This document shows, piece by piece, positions 43,591-52,569 of a stretch of DNA of 64,000 nucleotides. A program made the translations under genes and the position numbers. Below the pieces are notes generated by a model, which saw only the letters and a list, made by a program, of their open reading frames with translations, made no database searches and was not told the origin of the DNA. The stretch's first letter is position 1, and every line of letters begins with the position of its first letter. The stretch is from Mycobacterium sp. 1554424.7 (GTDB lineage Bacteria > Actinomycetota > Actinomycetes > Mycobacteriales > Mycobacteriaceae), in NCBI RefSeq assembly GCF_001665295.1, contig NZ_LZSE01000034.1, positions 124,001-188,000 on the forward strand, given 5' to 3'.

Positions 43591-43618
43591 CCGTCCGACG
43601 CGGCGGTGGCTCCGAATA
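43591..43618 (+). promoter_or_regulatory. Candidate SigK promoter before the SigK locus
   Basis: CCGTCC (43591-43596) and CCGAATA (43612-43618), 15 nt apart, resemble the remembered SigK -35 CCATCC and -10 CCGAAT. The start codon GTG follows 6 nt later, implying a leaderless transcript. This would make the sigK operon self-activated, as reported in M. tuberculosis. Confidence 0.65.
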
Positions 43619-43624
43619 ACCCGT

Positions 43625-44923
43625 GTGGATCGCCAAGTTGCCCGCTCGGTCGCCGTCATCGGCAGCGGTGTCGCCGGCCTCACCGCCGCCTACGTCCTGT
43701 CCGGACGCGACCGGGTCACCCTGTACGAGGCCGACGCGCGGCTCGGCGGCCACGCGCACACCCACTACGTCGACGACGGCGACGGCCGGATGGTGGCCGT
43801 CGACTCGGCGTTCCTGGTGCACAACGACCGGACCTACCCGACGCTGTGCCGATTGTTTTCCGAGCTCGGCGTGGCGACGCAGGAGTCGGACATGTCGATG
43901 TCGGTGCGCGCCGACGACATCGGGCTCGAATACGCCGGGGCCCTGGGCATTCCGGGTCTGTTCGCCTGCCGGCAGTCGCTGCGGCCGTGCCATCTGCGGA
44001 TGCTCGCCGAGATCATCCGCTTCCACCGCGCCGCGACGCGCCTGATGCAGGACACGGGCCGGGACGACTCGGAGACCCTGGCGGCCTTCCTGAACCGGCA
44101 CCGCTTCTCCCCGCATTTCGTCGACTACTTCATCACCCCCCTGGTGGCGGCGGTGTGGTCCTGCGCCGCGGGTGACGCCCTGCAGTATCCGGCCCGGTAT
44201 CTGTTCGTCTTCCTCGACCACCACGGCATGCTGTCGGTCTTCGGCTCCCCGACCTGGCGGACCGTGACCGGCGGTTCGGCAAACTACGTGCGCGCCATCG
44301 CCTCTCGCCTCCACCGGGTCTCGGCCGCGACGCCGGTGCACTCGCTGCGGCGGCTGACCCACGGCGTGCTGGTGCGGGCCGGCCGCGACGAGCCGCGGAT
44401 CTTCGACGCCGCCGTCGTCGCGGTGCACCCCGACCAGGCGCTGCTCCTGCTCGACGACGCGAGCCCGCGGGAGCGCGCCGTCCTGGGCGCCATCGGTTAC
44501 ACGACCAACCGCGCGCAACTGCACACCGACGAGTCCGTGTTGCCGCGCCACCGCCGGGCCCGCGCCTCGTGGAACTACCTGGTGACCCCCGGGAACGACC
44601 ACGTGGTGGTCAGCTACGACGTCAGCCGCCTGATGCGGCTGGACACCAAGCGCCGTTACCTGGTCACCCTGGGCGGTCGGGACCGCGTCGACCCCGCCTC
44701 GGTGATCGCCGAAATGACCTACAGCCACCCGCTGTATACGCCGGAATCCGTTGCCGCCCAAGCTAAATTGGCGACCCTCGACGGCGATCGGGTCGTGTTC
44801 GCGGGCGCCTACCACGGCTGGGGATTTCACGAGGACGGTGCCGCGTCGGGGCTGCGCGCGGCCCGCCGGCTCGGCGCCGACTGGCCCGCCGCCACGCGGC
44901 GCGAGGCGGTGGCCCCGTGCTGA
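43625..44923 (+). CDS. FAD-dependent amine oxidase-like protein (Rv0449c orthologue)
   Basis: 432-residue flavoprotein of the NAD(P)-binding/amine-oxidase group (COG2907). The FAD loop VAVIGSGVAGLTAAYVLS starts at residue 9, followed by LYEADARLGGHAHT. Its family is usually coded beside a DUF1365 protein and a cyclopropane fatty-acid synthase, as here with Rv0448c and ufaA1, suggesting lipid modification of membrane acyl chains. The GTG at 43625 directly follows the SigK-type promoter. It overlaps the DUF1365 gene by 7 nt. Confidence 0.9.
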   Translation: MDRQVARSVAVIGSGVAGLTAAYVLSGRDRVTLYEADARLGGHAHTHYVDDGDGRMVAVDSAFLVHNDRTYPTLCRLFSELGVATQESDMSMSVRADDIGLEYAGALGIPGLFACRQSLRPCHLRMLAEIIRFHRAATRLMQDTGRDDSETLAAFLNRHRFSPHFVDYFITPLVAAVWSCAAGDALQYPARYLFVFLDHHGMLSVFGSPTWRTVTGGSANYVRAIASRLHRVSAATPVHSLRRLTHGVLVRAGRDEPRIFDAAVVAVHPDQALLLLDDASPRERAVLGAIGYTTNRAQLHTDESVLPRHRRARASWNYLVTPGNDHVVVSYDVSRLMRLDTKRRYLVTLGGRDRVDPASVIAEMTYSHPLYTPESVAAQAKLATLDGDRVVFAGAYHGWGFHEDGAASGLRAARRLGADWPAATRREAVAPC

Positions 44924-45615
44924 CACCCGCGATCTACCGCACCACCATCACCCATTCGCGACGGGCCCCGGTGCACCACCGCTTCGAATACCGAAGCTAC
45001 AGCTGGTATGTCGACATCGACGACCTTCCCCGCCTGCCGGTGTGGCTGCGACCGTTCGCGCGATTCCATGCCCACGACCACTTTTCCGGCGATTCGCGCG
45101 GCTCGCTGCGCGAGCGGCTCGGCGCCTTCTTCGCCCACCACGGGCTGGCGGCGCCCGAGGGCCGCATCACGGCCCTGCTGCAGGCACGCGTCTTCGGTTA
45201 CGTCTTCAACCCGCTGAGCGTCTTCTGGTGCCACGACCGAAACGGCCGGCTGTGCCATGTGATCGCCGAGGTCCACAACACCTACGGCGAGCGCCACGCC
45301 TACCTGCTGCCGCCGGCCGACCTCCCGGTCGTGACGGCCAAGGACTTTTACGTCTCGCCGTTCAATCAGGTGGACGGCTACTACTTGGTGCAGGCACCGC
45401 GACCGGGCGACGAGGTGGACATCACGGTGGCGCTGCACCGCGACCGCCGGCAGACATTTCTCGCTAACTTGCGCGGCACGCGCCGACCGGCCACCGCGAG
45501 ACAGGTGGCCGCCATGCAGTTCATTGCGCCGCTGGCACCGTTGGTGGTGGCCGCGCGGATCCGGATACAGGGGATCAAGTTGTGGTTGCGTCGAGTTCCA
45601 GTGGTACCGCGATGA
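44917..45615 (+). CDS. DUF1365 protein (Rv0448c orthologue)
   Basis: 232-residue protein of DUF1365. The conserved signature ARVFGYVFNPLSVFWCHDR and the closing VSPFNQVDGYY are both present. The family nearly always accompanies an amine-oxidase-like flavoprotein and a cyclopropane synthase-like methyltransferase, so a shared lipid-modification pathway is likely. The stop overlaps the ufaA1 start (ATGA), implying coupled translation within the sigK operon. Confidence 0.88.
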   Translation: MLTPAIYRTTITHSRRAPVHHRFEYRSYSWYVDIDDLPRLPVWLRPFARFHAHDHFSGDSRGSLRERLGAFFAHHGLAAPEGRITALLQARVFGYVFNPLSVFWCHDRNGRLCHVIAEVHNTYGERHAYLLPPADLPVVTAKDFYVSPFNQVDGYYLVQAPRPGDEVDITVALHRDRRQTFLANLRGTRRPATARQVAAMQFIAPLAPLVVAARIRIQGIKLWLRRVPVVPR

Positions 45616-46883
45616 CCGTCCAGGATATCCAAATACCTTCGGCCACGATCGATCCGGGCCGCTGGCCGGCCGTGGCGAGCGTGCCGTCGGGCCCGCTCGC
45701 CGTGGCGTCGGGGGTGGTCGCCGGCCGGCTGCTGCGGCGCGCCGCCGCTCGGCTGCCGCTGCGCCTCGTCTACCCCGACCGCACCGTGGTCGGCGCGGCC
45801 GACCCGACGATGCCGACCGTGTTCATCCACCGGCCCGAGGCGCTCGAGCGCCGCATCGGGCGGTACGGCCTGATCGGCTTCGGTGAGTCCTACATGGCCG
45901 GGGAATGGTCGTCGAACGACCTCACCGGCGCGTTGACGGTCTTGGCCTCGTCGGTGGCCGAGTTGGTGCCCCGCACGCTGCAGCGGCTGCGTCCGCTCGC
46001 TCCGGCCTTTCGGCCTCGTTGGCGGGCCCCCAGCCGAGAGCGCGCCCGGCGCGACGTCGCCGAGCACTACGACCTGTCGAACGAGTTGTTCGCCGAGTTC
46101 CTCGACGAGACAATGACATACTCCTCCGCGCTGTTCACCCGGTTGCCCGCCGCGCCGGGCGAGCTGGCCGCCGCCCAACACCGCAAGATCGACCGGCTGC
46201 TCGACGCGGCCGGCGTCGAGCGCGGCAGCCGCGTCCTCGAGATCGGCACCGGCTGGGGCGAGTTGTGCATCCGGGCGGCCGCCCGCGGCGCGCACGTCCG
46301 CTCGGTCACCCTCTCGGTCGAGCAGCAGCGCCTGGCGCGGCTTCGGGTCGCCGCGGCGGGGCTGTCGGACCGGGTGGAGATCGAGCTGTGCGACTACCGC
46401 GACGTCGCCGGCCAGTACGACGCGGTGCTCTCGGTCGAGATGATCGAGGCGGTGGGATACCGTTCGTGGCCAACGTATTTCGCCGCGGTCGAACGCCTGG
46501 TCCGGCCCGGCGGGCGGGTCGCCATCCAGGTGATCACGATGCCGCACGACCGGGTGCTGGTCACCCGCAACACGCACACCTGGATCCAGAAGTACATCTT
46601 TCCCGGCGGGCTGCTGCCGTCGGTGCAGGCGATCTCCGCCATCACCGCGCGGCGCACGGGTTTACGCACCGTCGATGCGACCTCGCTGCGGGCGCACTAC
46701 GCCGAGACGCTGCGGCTCTGGCGCGAACGGTTCGTGGCGCGGCGAGACGCGTTGGCGCGCCTGGGTTTCGACGAGGTGTTCGCCCGCATGTGGGAGCTGT
46801 ACCTGGCGTACTCCGAGGCGGGATTCCGGTCGGGCTACCTTGATGTGTATCAGTGGACGTTCGCGCGGGAGGGCCGACCATGA
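45612..46883 (+). CDS. ufaA1: Cyclopropane-fatty-acyl-phospholipid synthase-like UfaA1
   Basis: 423-residue SAM-dependent enzyme. M. tuberculosis UfaA1 has been reported to make tuberculostearic (10-methylstearic) acid from oleate; related proteins are cyclopropane synthases. The start at 45612 (MTVQDIQIPS) fits the orthologue and gives ATGA with the gene upstream. The N-terminal domain contains GFGESYMAGEW, the SAM motif is VLEIGTGWGELCIRAA, and later blocks are SVEMIEAVG and KYIFPGGLLPS. It overlaps the next gene by 4 nt. Confidence 0.93.
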   Translation: MTVQDIQIPSATIDPGRWPAVASVPSGPLAVASGVVAGRLLRRAAARLPLRLVYPDRTVVGAADPTMPTVFIHRPEALERRIGRYGLIGFGESYMAGEWSSNDLTGALTVLASSVAELVPRTLQRLRPLAPAFRPRWRAPSRERARRDVAEHYDLSNELFAEFLDETMTYSSALFTRLPAAPGELAAAQHRKIDRLLDAAGVERGSRVLEIGTGWGELCIRAAARGAHVRSVTLSVEQQRLARLRVAAAGLSDRVEIELCDYRDVAGQYDAVLSVEMIEAVGYRSWPTYFAAVERLVRPGGRVAIQVITMPHDRVLVTRNTHTWIQKYIFPGGLLPSVQAISAITARRTGLRTVDATSLRAHYAETLRLWRERFVARRDALARLGFDEVFARMWELYLAYSEAGFRSGYLDVYQWTFAREGRP

Positions 46884-47671
46884 GCCTGGTGAACCTCCTT
46901 CAGGTCACCGGCGCCTCGCTGCTGGCGCTGGGCGCCGTGCACTCGGTGGCATTCGCCGTCGGCAGGCGAATCGGCCGGTACAACGTCGTCGACGTGGCCT
47001 GGGGGTTGGGGTTCGTCGCGATCGCCGCCGTCGCGGCCACGGTCGGCCACGGCGACGCGACCCGGCGGCGGCTGCTCCTTGCGCTGGTGGCGATCTGGGG
47101 CCTGCGGTTGAGCTGGCACATCCAGCGCAAGACGGCCGGCAAGGGGGAGGACCCGCGCTACGCCGCACTGCTGCGGGGCGCCACCCTTGCCCAGATCGTC
47201 CGCAAGGTCTTCCTGCTGCAGGCCCTCATCACGTGGTTCGTCTCGATGCCGCTGCAGCTGTCGTCGGTGACCGGTCCCACGCCGGGACCGCTGACGCCCG
47301 TCTTGGCGGCGGGGGTTGCCGTGTGGCTGGTCGGATTCGCATTCGAGGCCGTCGGCGATCGGCAGCTGCGGGCCTTCAAATCCGATCCGGCGAATCGCGG
47401 CGTGGTGATGGACCGCGGCCTGTGGGCCTGGACGCGTCACCCCAACTACTTCGGCGACGCGGCTGTGTGGTGGGGACTGTGGCTGATCACCATCAACGGC
47501 TGGTTGCCCTTGGTCACGGTCGGCTCGCCGCTGCTGATGACGTACTTCCTGGTGCACGTGAGCGGCGCGCGGCTGACCGAGAAGATGATGGCCGGGCGCC
47601 CCGGCTTCGACGAATACACCGAACGCACGGCGTATTTCTTCCCGCGGCCACCGAAGTCGGCACGGCGATGA
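46880..47671 (+). CDS. DUF1295 membrane protein, steroid reductase-like (Rv0446c orthologue)
   Basis: 263-residue integral membrane protein with about six helices, belonging to DUF1295 (steroid 5-alpha-reductase/isoprenylcysteine methyltransferase fold). The C-terminal signature WAWTRHPNYFGDAAVWWG binds NADPH in relatives. It could supply the reduction step after methylation by UfaA1, converting a 10-methylene to a 10-methyl acid; this is inferred from context. ATGA overlap with ufaA1 supports the pairing. Confidence 0.88.
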   Translation: MSLVNLLQVTGASLLALGAVHSVAFAVGRRIGRYNVVDVAWGLGFVAIAAVAATVGHGDATRRRLLLALVAIWGLRLSWHIQRKTAGKGEDPRYAALLRGATLAQIVRKVFLLQALITWFVSMPLQLSSVTGPTPGPLTPVLAAGVAVWLVGFAFEAVGDRQLRAFKSDPANRGVVMDRGLWAWTRHPNYFGDAAVWWGLWLITINGWLPLVTVGSPLLMTYFLVHVSGARLTEKMMAGRPGFDEYTERTAYFFPRPPKSARR

Positions 47672-47692
47672 CTGGCGCTAGGCTACCGATCG

Positions 47693-48238
47693 ATGAGCAA
47701 CGAGGTGGACGCGCTGCTGCAGCGGGTCGCGCGCGGGGACAGCGCCGCGTTCGCCGCGATGTACGACCTCACCAAGGCCCGGGTGTACGGACTGGTGACG
47801 CGGGTGCTGCGTGACCCCGGCTACAGCGAGGAAACCACCCAGGAGATCTATCTCGAGGTGTGGCGCACCGCGGCTCAGTACGACCCGGCCAAAGGATCCG
47901 GCCTGGCCTGGCTGCTGACCATGGCCCACCGTCGGGCCATCGACCGGGTGCGCGCCGAACAGGCCGGCAGCACGCGCGAATCGCGCTACGGCGCGGCCAA
48001 CGCCGAAACGGCCGCGGACGTCGTTGCGGACTCGGCGATCGCCGGTGACGAGCGCCGTCGGGTGACCCAATGCCTGGACGCGCTGAGCGATGCGCAGCGC
48101 CAATGCATCGAGCTGGCCTACTACCAGGGACTGACGTACAGCGAAGTGTCGCAGCGGTTGGCCGCCAATTTGTCGACGATCAAGTCGCGCATCCGCGACG
48201 CCCTGCGGGGCCTGCGCAACTGCCTGGACGTGCCATGA
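47693..48238 (+). CDS. sigK: ECF sigma factor SigK
   Basis: 181-residue extracytoplasmic-function sigma factor. Region 2 includes YSEETTQEIYLEVWR, and region 4 includes the helix-turn-helix LTYSEVSQRLAANLSTIKSR. Its length and sequence match M. tuberculosis SigK, which drives mpt70/mpt83 and its own locus. It is 21 bp after the DUF1295 gene and 48 bp before the anti-sigma gene rskA. The start used is ATG 47693. Confidence 0.95.
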   Translation: MSNEVDALLQRVARGDSAAFAAMYDLTKARVYGLVTRVLRDPGYSEETTQEIYLEVWRTAAQYDPAKGSGLAWLLTMAHRRAIDRVRAEQAGSTRESRYGAANAETAADVVADSAIAGDERRRVTQCLDALSDAQRQCIELAYYQGLTYSEVSQRLAANLSTIKSRIRDALRGLRNCLDVP

Positions 48239-48286
48239 CCGCGCCGGCGACGATGCAGAGCGAAGCGATGCTGAGGAGCGGCGCTG

Positions 48287-48985
48287 ATGACTAAGCCTAA
48301 CGACTTCGAATTGCTCGAGCTCGCCACGCCGTATGCCCTGCACGCGGTGTCGGACGCCGAGCGCGCCGAGATCGAGCGCCGGATCGCCGCGGCGCCGGAG
48401 CCGGTGGCGGCGGCCTTCGACGACGAGGTGCGTGCGGTCCGCGAGACGATGGCGGTCTTGTCGGCCGCGACGGCGAGCGAACCGCCGGCACACGTGCGGG
48501 ATGCCACGCTGGCCGCGGTAAGACCGAGCAATGTTCGCCAGATGCCTTGGCGCAGAACCATTTTGGCTTCTGCCGCGGCGGCCGTCGTGGTGGGTGCCGC
48601 GGCGTTCGGCGTGGGGGTGCTGATGCGTCCGCCGGCGAAATCCACCGTCGCCGAGCAGATCCTGAGGGCGCCCGACGTCCAAACCGTCTCGCGCCCGCTG
48701 GCCAACGGGACCGCGACCGTGATGTTCTCCCGCGACCGCAACGCGGCGGTGCTGGTGATGAACAACGTGCCGCCCCCGGCCCCCGGCACGGTCTATCAGA
48801 TGTGGCTGATCGGGGCCAACGGCCCGGCCTCGGCGGGGACGATGAGCGCCGCGGACGTGTCCCCGTCGACCACGGACACGCTCACCAACATCGGCGCCTC
48901 GACCGAACTCGCGTTCACCGTCGAACCCGGCAAGGGATCGCCGCGGCCCACCTCGCCGATCCTGGCCGAGCTGCCGCTGAGCTAG
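48287..48985 (+). CDS. rskA: Membrane anti-sigma-K factor RskA
   Basis: 232-residue single-pass anti-sigma factor holding SigK at the membrane until regulated proteolysis. The cytoplasmic domain has an N-terminal helix ([20 protein letters not shown]). A membrane helix spans about 91-113, and the outer domain contains [21 protein letters not shown] see no frameshift or stop, so the regulator should be working, unlike the altered RskA known in M. bovis. Its end overlaps the convergent gene by 4 nt. Confidence 0.94.
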   Translation: MTKPNDFELLELATPYALHAVSDAERAEIERRIAAAPEPVAAAFDDEVRAVRETMAVLSAATASEPPAHVRDATLAAVRPSNVRQMPWRRTILASAAAAVVVGAAAFGVGVLMRPPAKSTVAEQILRAPDVQTVSRPLANGTATVMFSRDRNAAVLVMNNVPPPAPGTVYQMWLIGANGPASAGTMSAADVSPSTTDTLTNIGASTELAFTVEPGKGSPRPTSPILAELPLS

Positions 48986-49824
48986 GCCTTCCGCGTCAGG
49001 CCGCCCACGATCGCGACGAGCACGCCCAGACCGACGAGCCCGGCGCCGGCGAGCAGCGTCAGGTCGAGCCATTGGCGCAGGCCGGCTTCGGCGTGGGCGA
49101 CCATCACCTCGGCGACCTGGCGGATGTTCCCGGTGGTGCGGTTGAGCGCGTCGTTGACGTAGCGGCCGCCGGCCTCGATGCCCGCCCAGCCGGCCCCGCC
49201 GACCAGCAGCGCCGACACGCCCAGGCTGGTCAGGGCCTTGCCGCGGCGGCGCGCCGCGGCCAGCGTCAGCAGCGCGCACAGACCGCTCAGCACCGCCGCT
49301 CCGGCGCTCACCCGGGGGCCCCAGGCGGCCAGCCGGCTTAGCTGTCCCGGCCGCAGGGATGACGGCATCGACACCGTGAGCGGCACCGTCAGGTTTGCCG
49401 GCGCCGTCACGTTGTGGCGGCTCAGCACCTGCTGGAACGAGGCGTCGTTGAGCATCGGGGCCACGTCGATCGCCCATTCCGCGGACCCGTCGGCCGTGAA
49501 CAGGTAGCGATGCGCGGCCCGGTTCGCCCGGGCGAACAGCGGCGGGAACCCCGGCCCGGCCGTGAACGCGGCGGCGACGTCGTGCACCTCCGCTCCGTCC
49601 ACCGGGTAGCGCCCGCCGCCGTGCGCGGCGATCAGCGCCATCGCCCGGGTGCTCAGTTCGGCCGCCATGGCCGACTGCAGGGCGGGGTCGCGGGCCGCGC
49701 GCTGCGCCAGCGCGGCGTAGCCGTCTTCGCTGACGAGGTTGAGCTGCGCCCACGACGCCGGGATCGCTACCGCCAGGCCGAGCGTGGCGGCCAGCCACAG
49801 CACCAGGCTCGCGGCGAATCGCAC
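48982..49824 (-). CDS. Membrane protein of unknown function
   Basis: 280-residue protein with an N-terminal signal-anchor helix (about 4-24), an outer domain of about 140 residues ([19 protein letters not shown] to SSLRPGQ), then two C-terminal helix groups (about 174-215 and 255-276). The outer part contains repeated Ala-rich helices and no cysteine. No family recognised. It follows the DinB gene by 10 bp on the same strand. I do not recall it in M. tuberculosis between Rv0444c and Rv0443. Confidence 0.75.
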   Translation of the reverse strand: MRFAASLVLWLAATLGLAVAIPASWAQLNLVSEDGYAALAQRAARDPALQSAMAAELSTRAMALIAAHGGGRYPVDGAEVHDVAAAFTAGPGFPPLFARANRAAHRYLFTADGSAEWAIDVAPMLNDASFQQVLSRHNVTAPANLTVPLTVSMPSSLRPGQLSRLAAWGPRVSAGAAVLSGLCALLTLAAARRRGKALTSLGVSALLVGGAGWAGIEAGGRYVNDALNRTTGNIRQVAEVMVAHAEAGLRQWLDLTLLAGAGLVGLGVLVAIVGGLTRKA

Positions 49825-49834
49825 GCCCTAGAAC

Positions 49835-50350
49835 CTACTGAATGCCCCGCACGTACGCGGCTTGCCCGAGGTGCTGGGCGCAGTCGTCGATGATGCTGAC
49901 CAGCCGCGCGCTGGCCGTCACCGGCGGGTCCCAGTTGGTGTCGACGACGCGGGACAGCTCGTCGGCCGTCACGCTGGCGATGTATTCGAGGGTCAGCTTG
50001 TGCACCGCGTGGTAGTAGCCCGCCAGCAGCTCGGCCGGCGCCTTGACCTTCGCCACCTCGTCGGGGCCGTGCCCGTAGCCGGTGTCGTTGCGCGGCAGGT
50101 CCAGCCCGAACCGGTCCACCCAGCCGTCGCGGGTCCAGACCTGCTCGACGCCGGCGACGTGGGCCAGCTGGATGTCCTGCACCCGCGCGCTGTGCCAGAT
50201 CAGCCAGGCGATGCTGTTGGCGTTCGGGGTCGGGCGGTAGTCGGACACCTCGTCGGTCAGCCCGTCGGTGAGCTCGTCGACGTGTTCGATCAGCCGGGTG
50301 AACGCGTCGCGCAGCAGTTCCTGTGTGGCGGCATCGCTTTCAGCTCCCAT
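49835..50350 (-). CDS. DinB/DUF664 family protein (Rv0443 orthologue)
   Basis: 171-residue four-helix protein of the DinB/YfiT metal-binding superfamily. The three His ligands typical of the family are visible in IAWLIWHSARVQD, GYYHAVHKL and DDCAQHLGQAAYVRG. Such proteins often act as thiol S-transferases using mycothiol or bacillithiol, which would suit a mycothiol producer, but no reaction is shown here. The start ATG is at 50350. Confidence 0.85.
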   Translation of the reverse strand: MGAESDAATQELLRDAFTRLIEHVDELTDGLTDEVSDYRPTPNANSIAWLIWHSARVQDIQLAHVAGVEQVWTRDGWVDRFGLDLPRNDTGYGHGPDEVAKVKAPAELLAGYYHAVHKLTLEYIASVTADELSRVVDTNWDPPVTASARLVSIIDDCAQHLGQAAYVRGIQ

Positions 50351-50360
50351 GCGCCCGACC

Positions 50361-50741
50361 CTACGCGCCGTGCCAGACCGCCTCGACGTTGTTGCCGTCG
50401 GGATCGCGCACGAACGCGCCGAAATAGCCTCCCAAAACAGCTGAGTGATACTCGGGCCACAGCCGCGGCTCGTGCAGCGACTCGTAACCCAGCCCGACCG
50501 CCGCGTCGTGGAACGCGCGCACGGCGTCCTCGCCGGCCGCGGCGAACGCGACGTGGATTTCCCGGGCCGGACCCATGCCGGCCCCGTCGGAGATCCAGAA
50601 CGTGGGCTTGCCGTCCCGGCCATATCCGATGGCCCGCCCGAAATCCATTTGCCGGGAATAGCCCAGCACGCCGAGCACCGTGTCATAAAACTGCTGCGAA
50701 TTGGCGTAGTTGGCGCAATTGATGCCGAAGTGGTCGATCAC
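50361..50741 (-). CDS. VOC (glyoxalase/bleomycin-resistance) family protein
   Basis: 126-residue protein from the GTG at 50741 (VIDHFGINCANYANSQQFYD); a GTG at 50765 would add eight residues. It has the two beta-alpha-beta-beta-beta modules of VOC proteins, with metal-binding His near the start (IDHFGIN), His in EIHVAFAAAG, and Glu in NNVEAVWH. The substrate is unknown. It lies 10 bp before the DinB gene and diverges from the amidohydrolase. Confidence 0.85.
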   Translation of the reverse strand: MIDHFGINCANYANSQQFYDTVLGVLGYSRQMDFGRAIGYGRDGKPTFWISDGAGMGPAREIHVAFAAAGEDAVRAFHDAAVGLGYESLHEPRLWPEYHSAVLGGYFGAFVRDPDGNNVEAVWHGA

Positions 50742-50788
50742 GGAAGAGATCCTGGCACGACCCACCGGCGCGGTCGTAGATTATTTAG

Positions 50789-52531
50789 ATGACCTACGAC
50801 CTAATCATCCGCAACGGCACCATCGTCGACGGCCTGGGCGGTGAGCCGCACGTCGGCGACGTGGCGGTCAAGGATGGCGTTATCGCAGCGGTCGGCTCGG
50901 TCAACGGCGACGGTGCCACGCGGGAGATCGACGCCACCGGTCTGCTGGTCACGCCCGGTTTCGTCGACCTGCACACCCACTACGACGGCCAGTCCATCTG
51001 GTCCGAGCGCCTGACGCCGTCGTCGGCGCACGGGGTGACCACCGTCGTGATGGGCAACTGCGGGGTCGGCTTCGCGCCGTGCCGCCAGGAGGACCACGAC
51101 GTGCTCGTCGACGTGATGGCCGGGGTCGAGGACATTCCCGGCGTCGTCATGACCGACGGCCTGCCGTGGAACTGGGAGACCTTCCCCGAATACATGGACG
51201 CGCTGGACGCGGGCAGGCGGGACATCGACGTGGCCGCCTACCTCCCGCACTCCCCGCTTCGGGTGTACGTGATGGGTCAGCGCGGCGCGGACCGCGAGCC
51301 GGCCACCCCCGAAGACCTCGCCAAGATGCGGGCGCTGGCCAAAGAGGCAATCGAGGTCGGCGCGCTGGGCTTCGCGTCGTCGCGGCTGACGATCCACAAG
51401 ACCGAAAGCGGTTCGCCGATACCGAGTTACGACGCCGCCCGCGAGGAGATCGAAGAGATCGCCAGGGGTGTCGTCGACGGCGGCGGCGGTCTGCTGCAGT
51501 TCGTGCCCGACATCCCGGCCGGCGGCTACCAGCCCGTGCTGCAGACCGTGTTCGACGTGGCGGAGGACGTCGGGCTGCCGGTCACCTTCACCCTGGTCGT
51601 CGCCAACGCGGGCGACCCGACGTGGCCGGACGCCATCACCATGATCGAGAAGGCCAATTCACGGGCGGGCGGCGACGACCCGCAAGTGACCGCGCAGCTG
51701 TTGCCGCGCCCGATCGGGCTGATCATCGGCCTGCAACTGTCCGCCAACCCGTTCGTGCTCTACCCCAGCTACCGCGAGATCGCGCACCTGCCGCTGGCCG
51801 AGCGGGTCGCCGAGATGCGCAAGCCGGAGGTCCGCGCCCGCATCCTGGCCGACAAGCCCGGCGTCGGTCACCCCATCCTGTACGTGGCCCAGATGTGGGA
51901 CTGGACCTTCCCGCTCGGCGACAACCCCGACTACGAGCCCGACCCCGCCACCAGCATCGGCGCCCGCGCGCGGGCCCGCGGGGTGGACCCGATGGAGGAG
52001 GCCTACGACCGGCTGCTCGACGACGAGGGCCGCGCGATGCTGTTGGTCGCGACCAGCAACTTGCAGGGCAACTCGCTGGACACGGTGGGCGAGCTGCTGC
52101 ACCGCGACGACGTCGTCCTCGGGCTCGGCGACGGCGGCGCGCACTACGGGATGATCTGCGACGCCAGCTACTCGACATACTTCCTGGCGCATTGGGCGCG
52201 GGACCGCAACAAGGGGCGGTTCACGGTGCCGGAGGCCGTGCGCGAGCTGACCTCGGTGCCGGCCCGCGTTGCGGGGCTGGGCGATCGCGGCCGAATTGCC
52301 GTCGGCTACAAGGCCGACCTGAACGTCATCGATCACGCCGCGCTGCGGCTCCACAAGCCCGTGATCCGGCACGACCTGCCCGCCGGCGGGCGCAGACTGG
52401 ACCAGACCGCCGAAGGGTATGTGACAACGATCGTTTCCGGTGAAATAATTGCCGAAAATGGCGTTCCGACCGCCGCACGGCCAGGGAAGTTGGTCCGCGG
52501 CCGAAAGCCCATTCCGGTACCTGGTCGATAA
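50789..52531 (+). CDS. N-acyl-D-amino-acid deacylase-type amidohydrolase
   Basis: 580-residue zinc amidohydrolase of the D-aminoacylase/dihydroorotase group, Amidohydro_3 type. The metal motif is VDLHTHYDGQ with His62 and His64. GLGDGGAHYG near residue 445 carries the catalytic Asp region, and NVIDHAALRL closes the beta-sandwich domain. It should hydrolyse an N-acyl amino acid or related amide; the substrate is not readable. It shares a 47-bp divergent promoter gap with the VOC gene. I do not recall it at this spot in M. tuberculosis. Confidence 0.88.
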   Translation: MTYDLIIRNGTIVDGLGGEPHVGDVAVKDGVIAAVGSVNGDGATREIDATGLLVTPGFVDLHTHYDGQSIWSERLTPSSAHGVTTVVMGNCGVGFAPCRQEDHDVLVDVMAGVEDIPGVVMTDGLPWNWETFPEYMDALDAGRRDIDVAAYLPHSPLRVYVMGQRGADREPATPEDLAKMRALAKEAIEVGALGFASSRLTIHKTESGSPIPSYDAAREEIEEIARGVVDGGGGLLQFVPDIPAGGYQPVLQTVFDVAEDVGLPVTFTLVVANAGDPTWPDAITMIEKANSRAGGDDPQVTAQLLPRPIGLIIGLQLSANPFVLYPSYREIAHLPLAERVAEMRKPEVRARILADKPGVGHPILYVAQMWDWTFPLGDNPDYEPDPATSIGARARARGVDPMEEAYDRLLDDEGRAMLLVATSNLQGNSLDTVGELLHRDDVVLGLGDGGAHYGMICDASYSTYFLAHWARDRNKGRFTVPEAVRELTSVPARVAGLGDRGRIAVGYKADLNVIDHAALRLHKPVIRHDLPAGGRRLDQTAEGYVTTIVSGEIIAENGVPTAARPGKLVRGRKPIPVPGR

Positions 52532-52569
52532 CGCCACGAAGGGCGGCCCTTCCCGGTTAAGTTGGGTTA

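Noticed and set aside
42305-44926. 873-codon open frame on the minus strand opposite mmpL4 and the flavoprotein gene
   Set aside because: It is a GC-driven shadow frame rich in Arg, Gly and His, with no domain. The plus strand codes recognisable proteins over the whole stretch.
48287-48985. Defective rskA, as known in M. bovis
   Set aside because: The frame is intact from start to stop and the membrane helix and outer domain look normal; point changes with effect cannot be judged here.
47678-49798. 706-codon minus-strand frame across sigK and rskA
   Set aside because: Arg/Gly-rich antisense frame without domains; sigK and rskA on the plus strand are clear.
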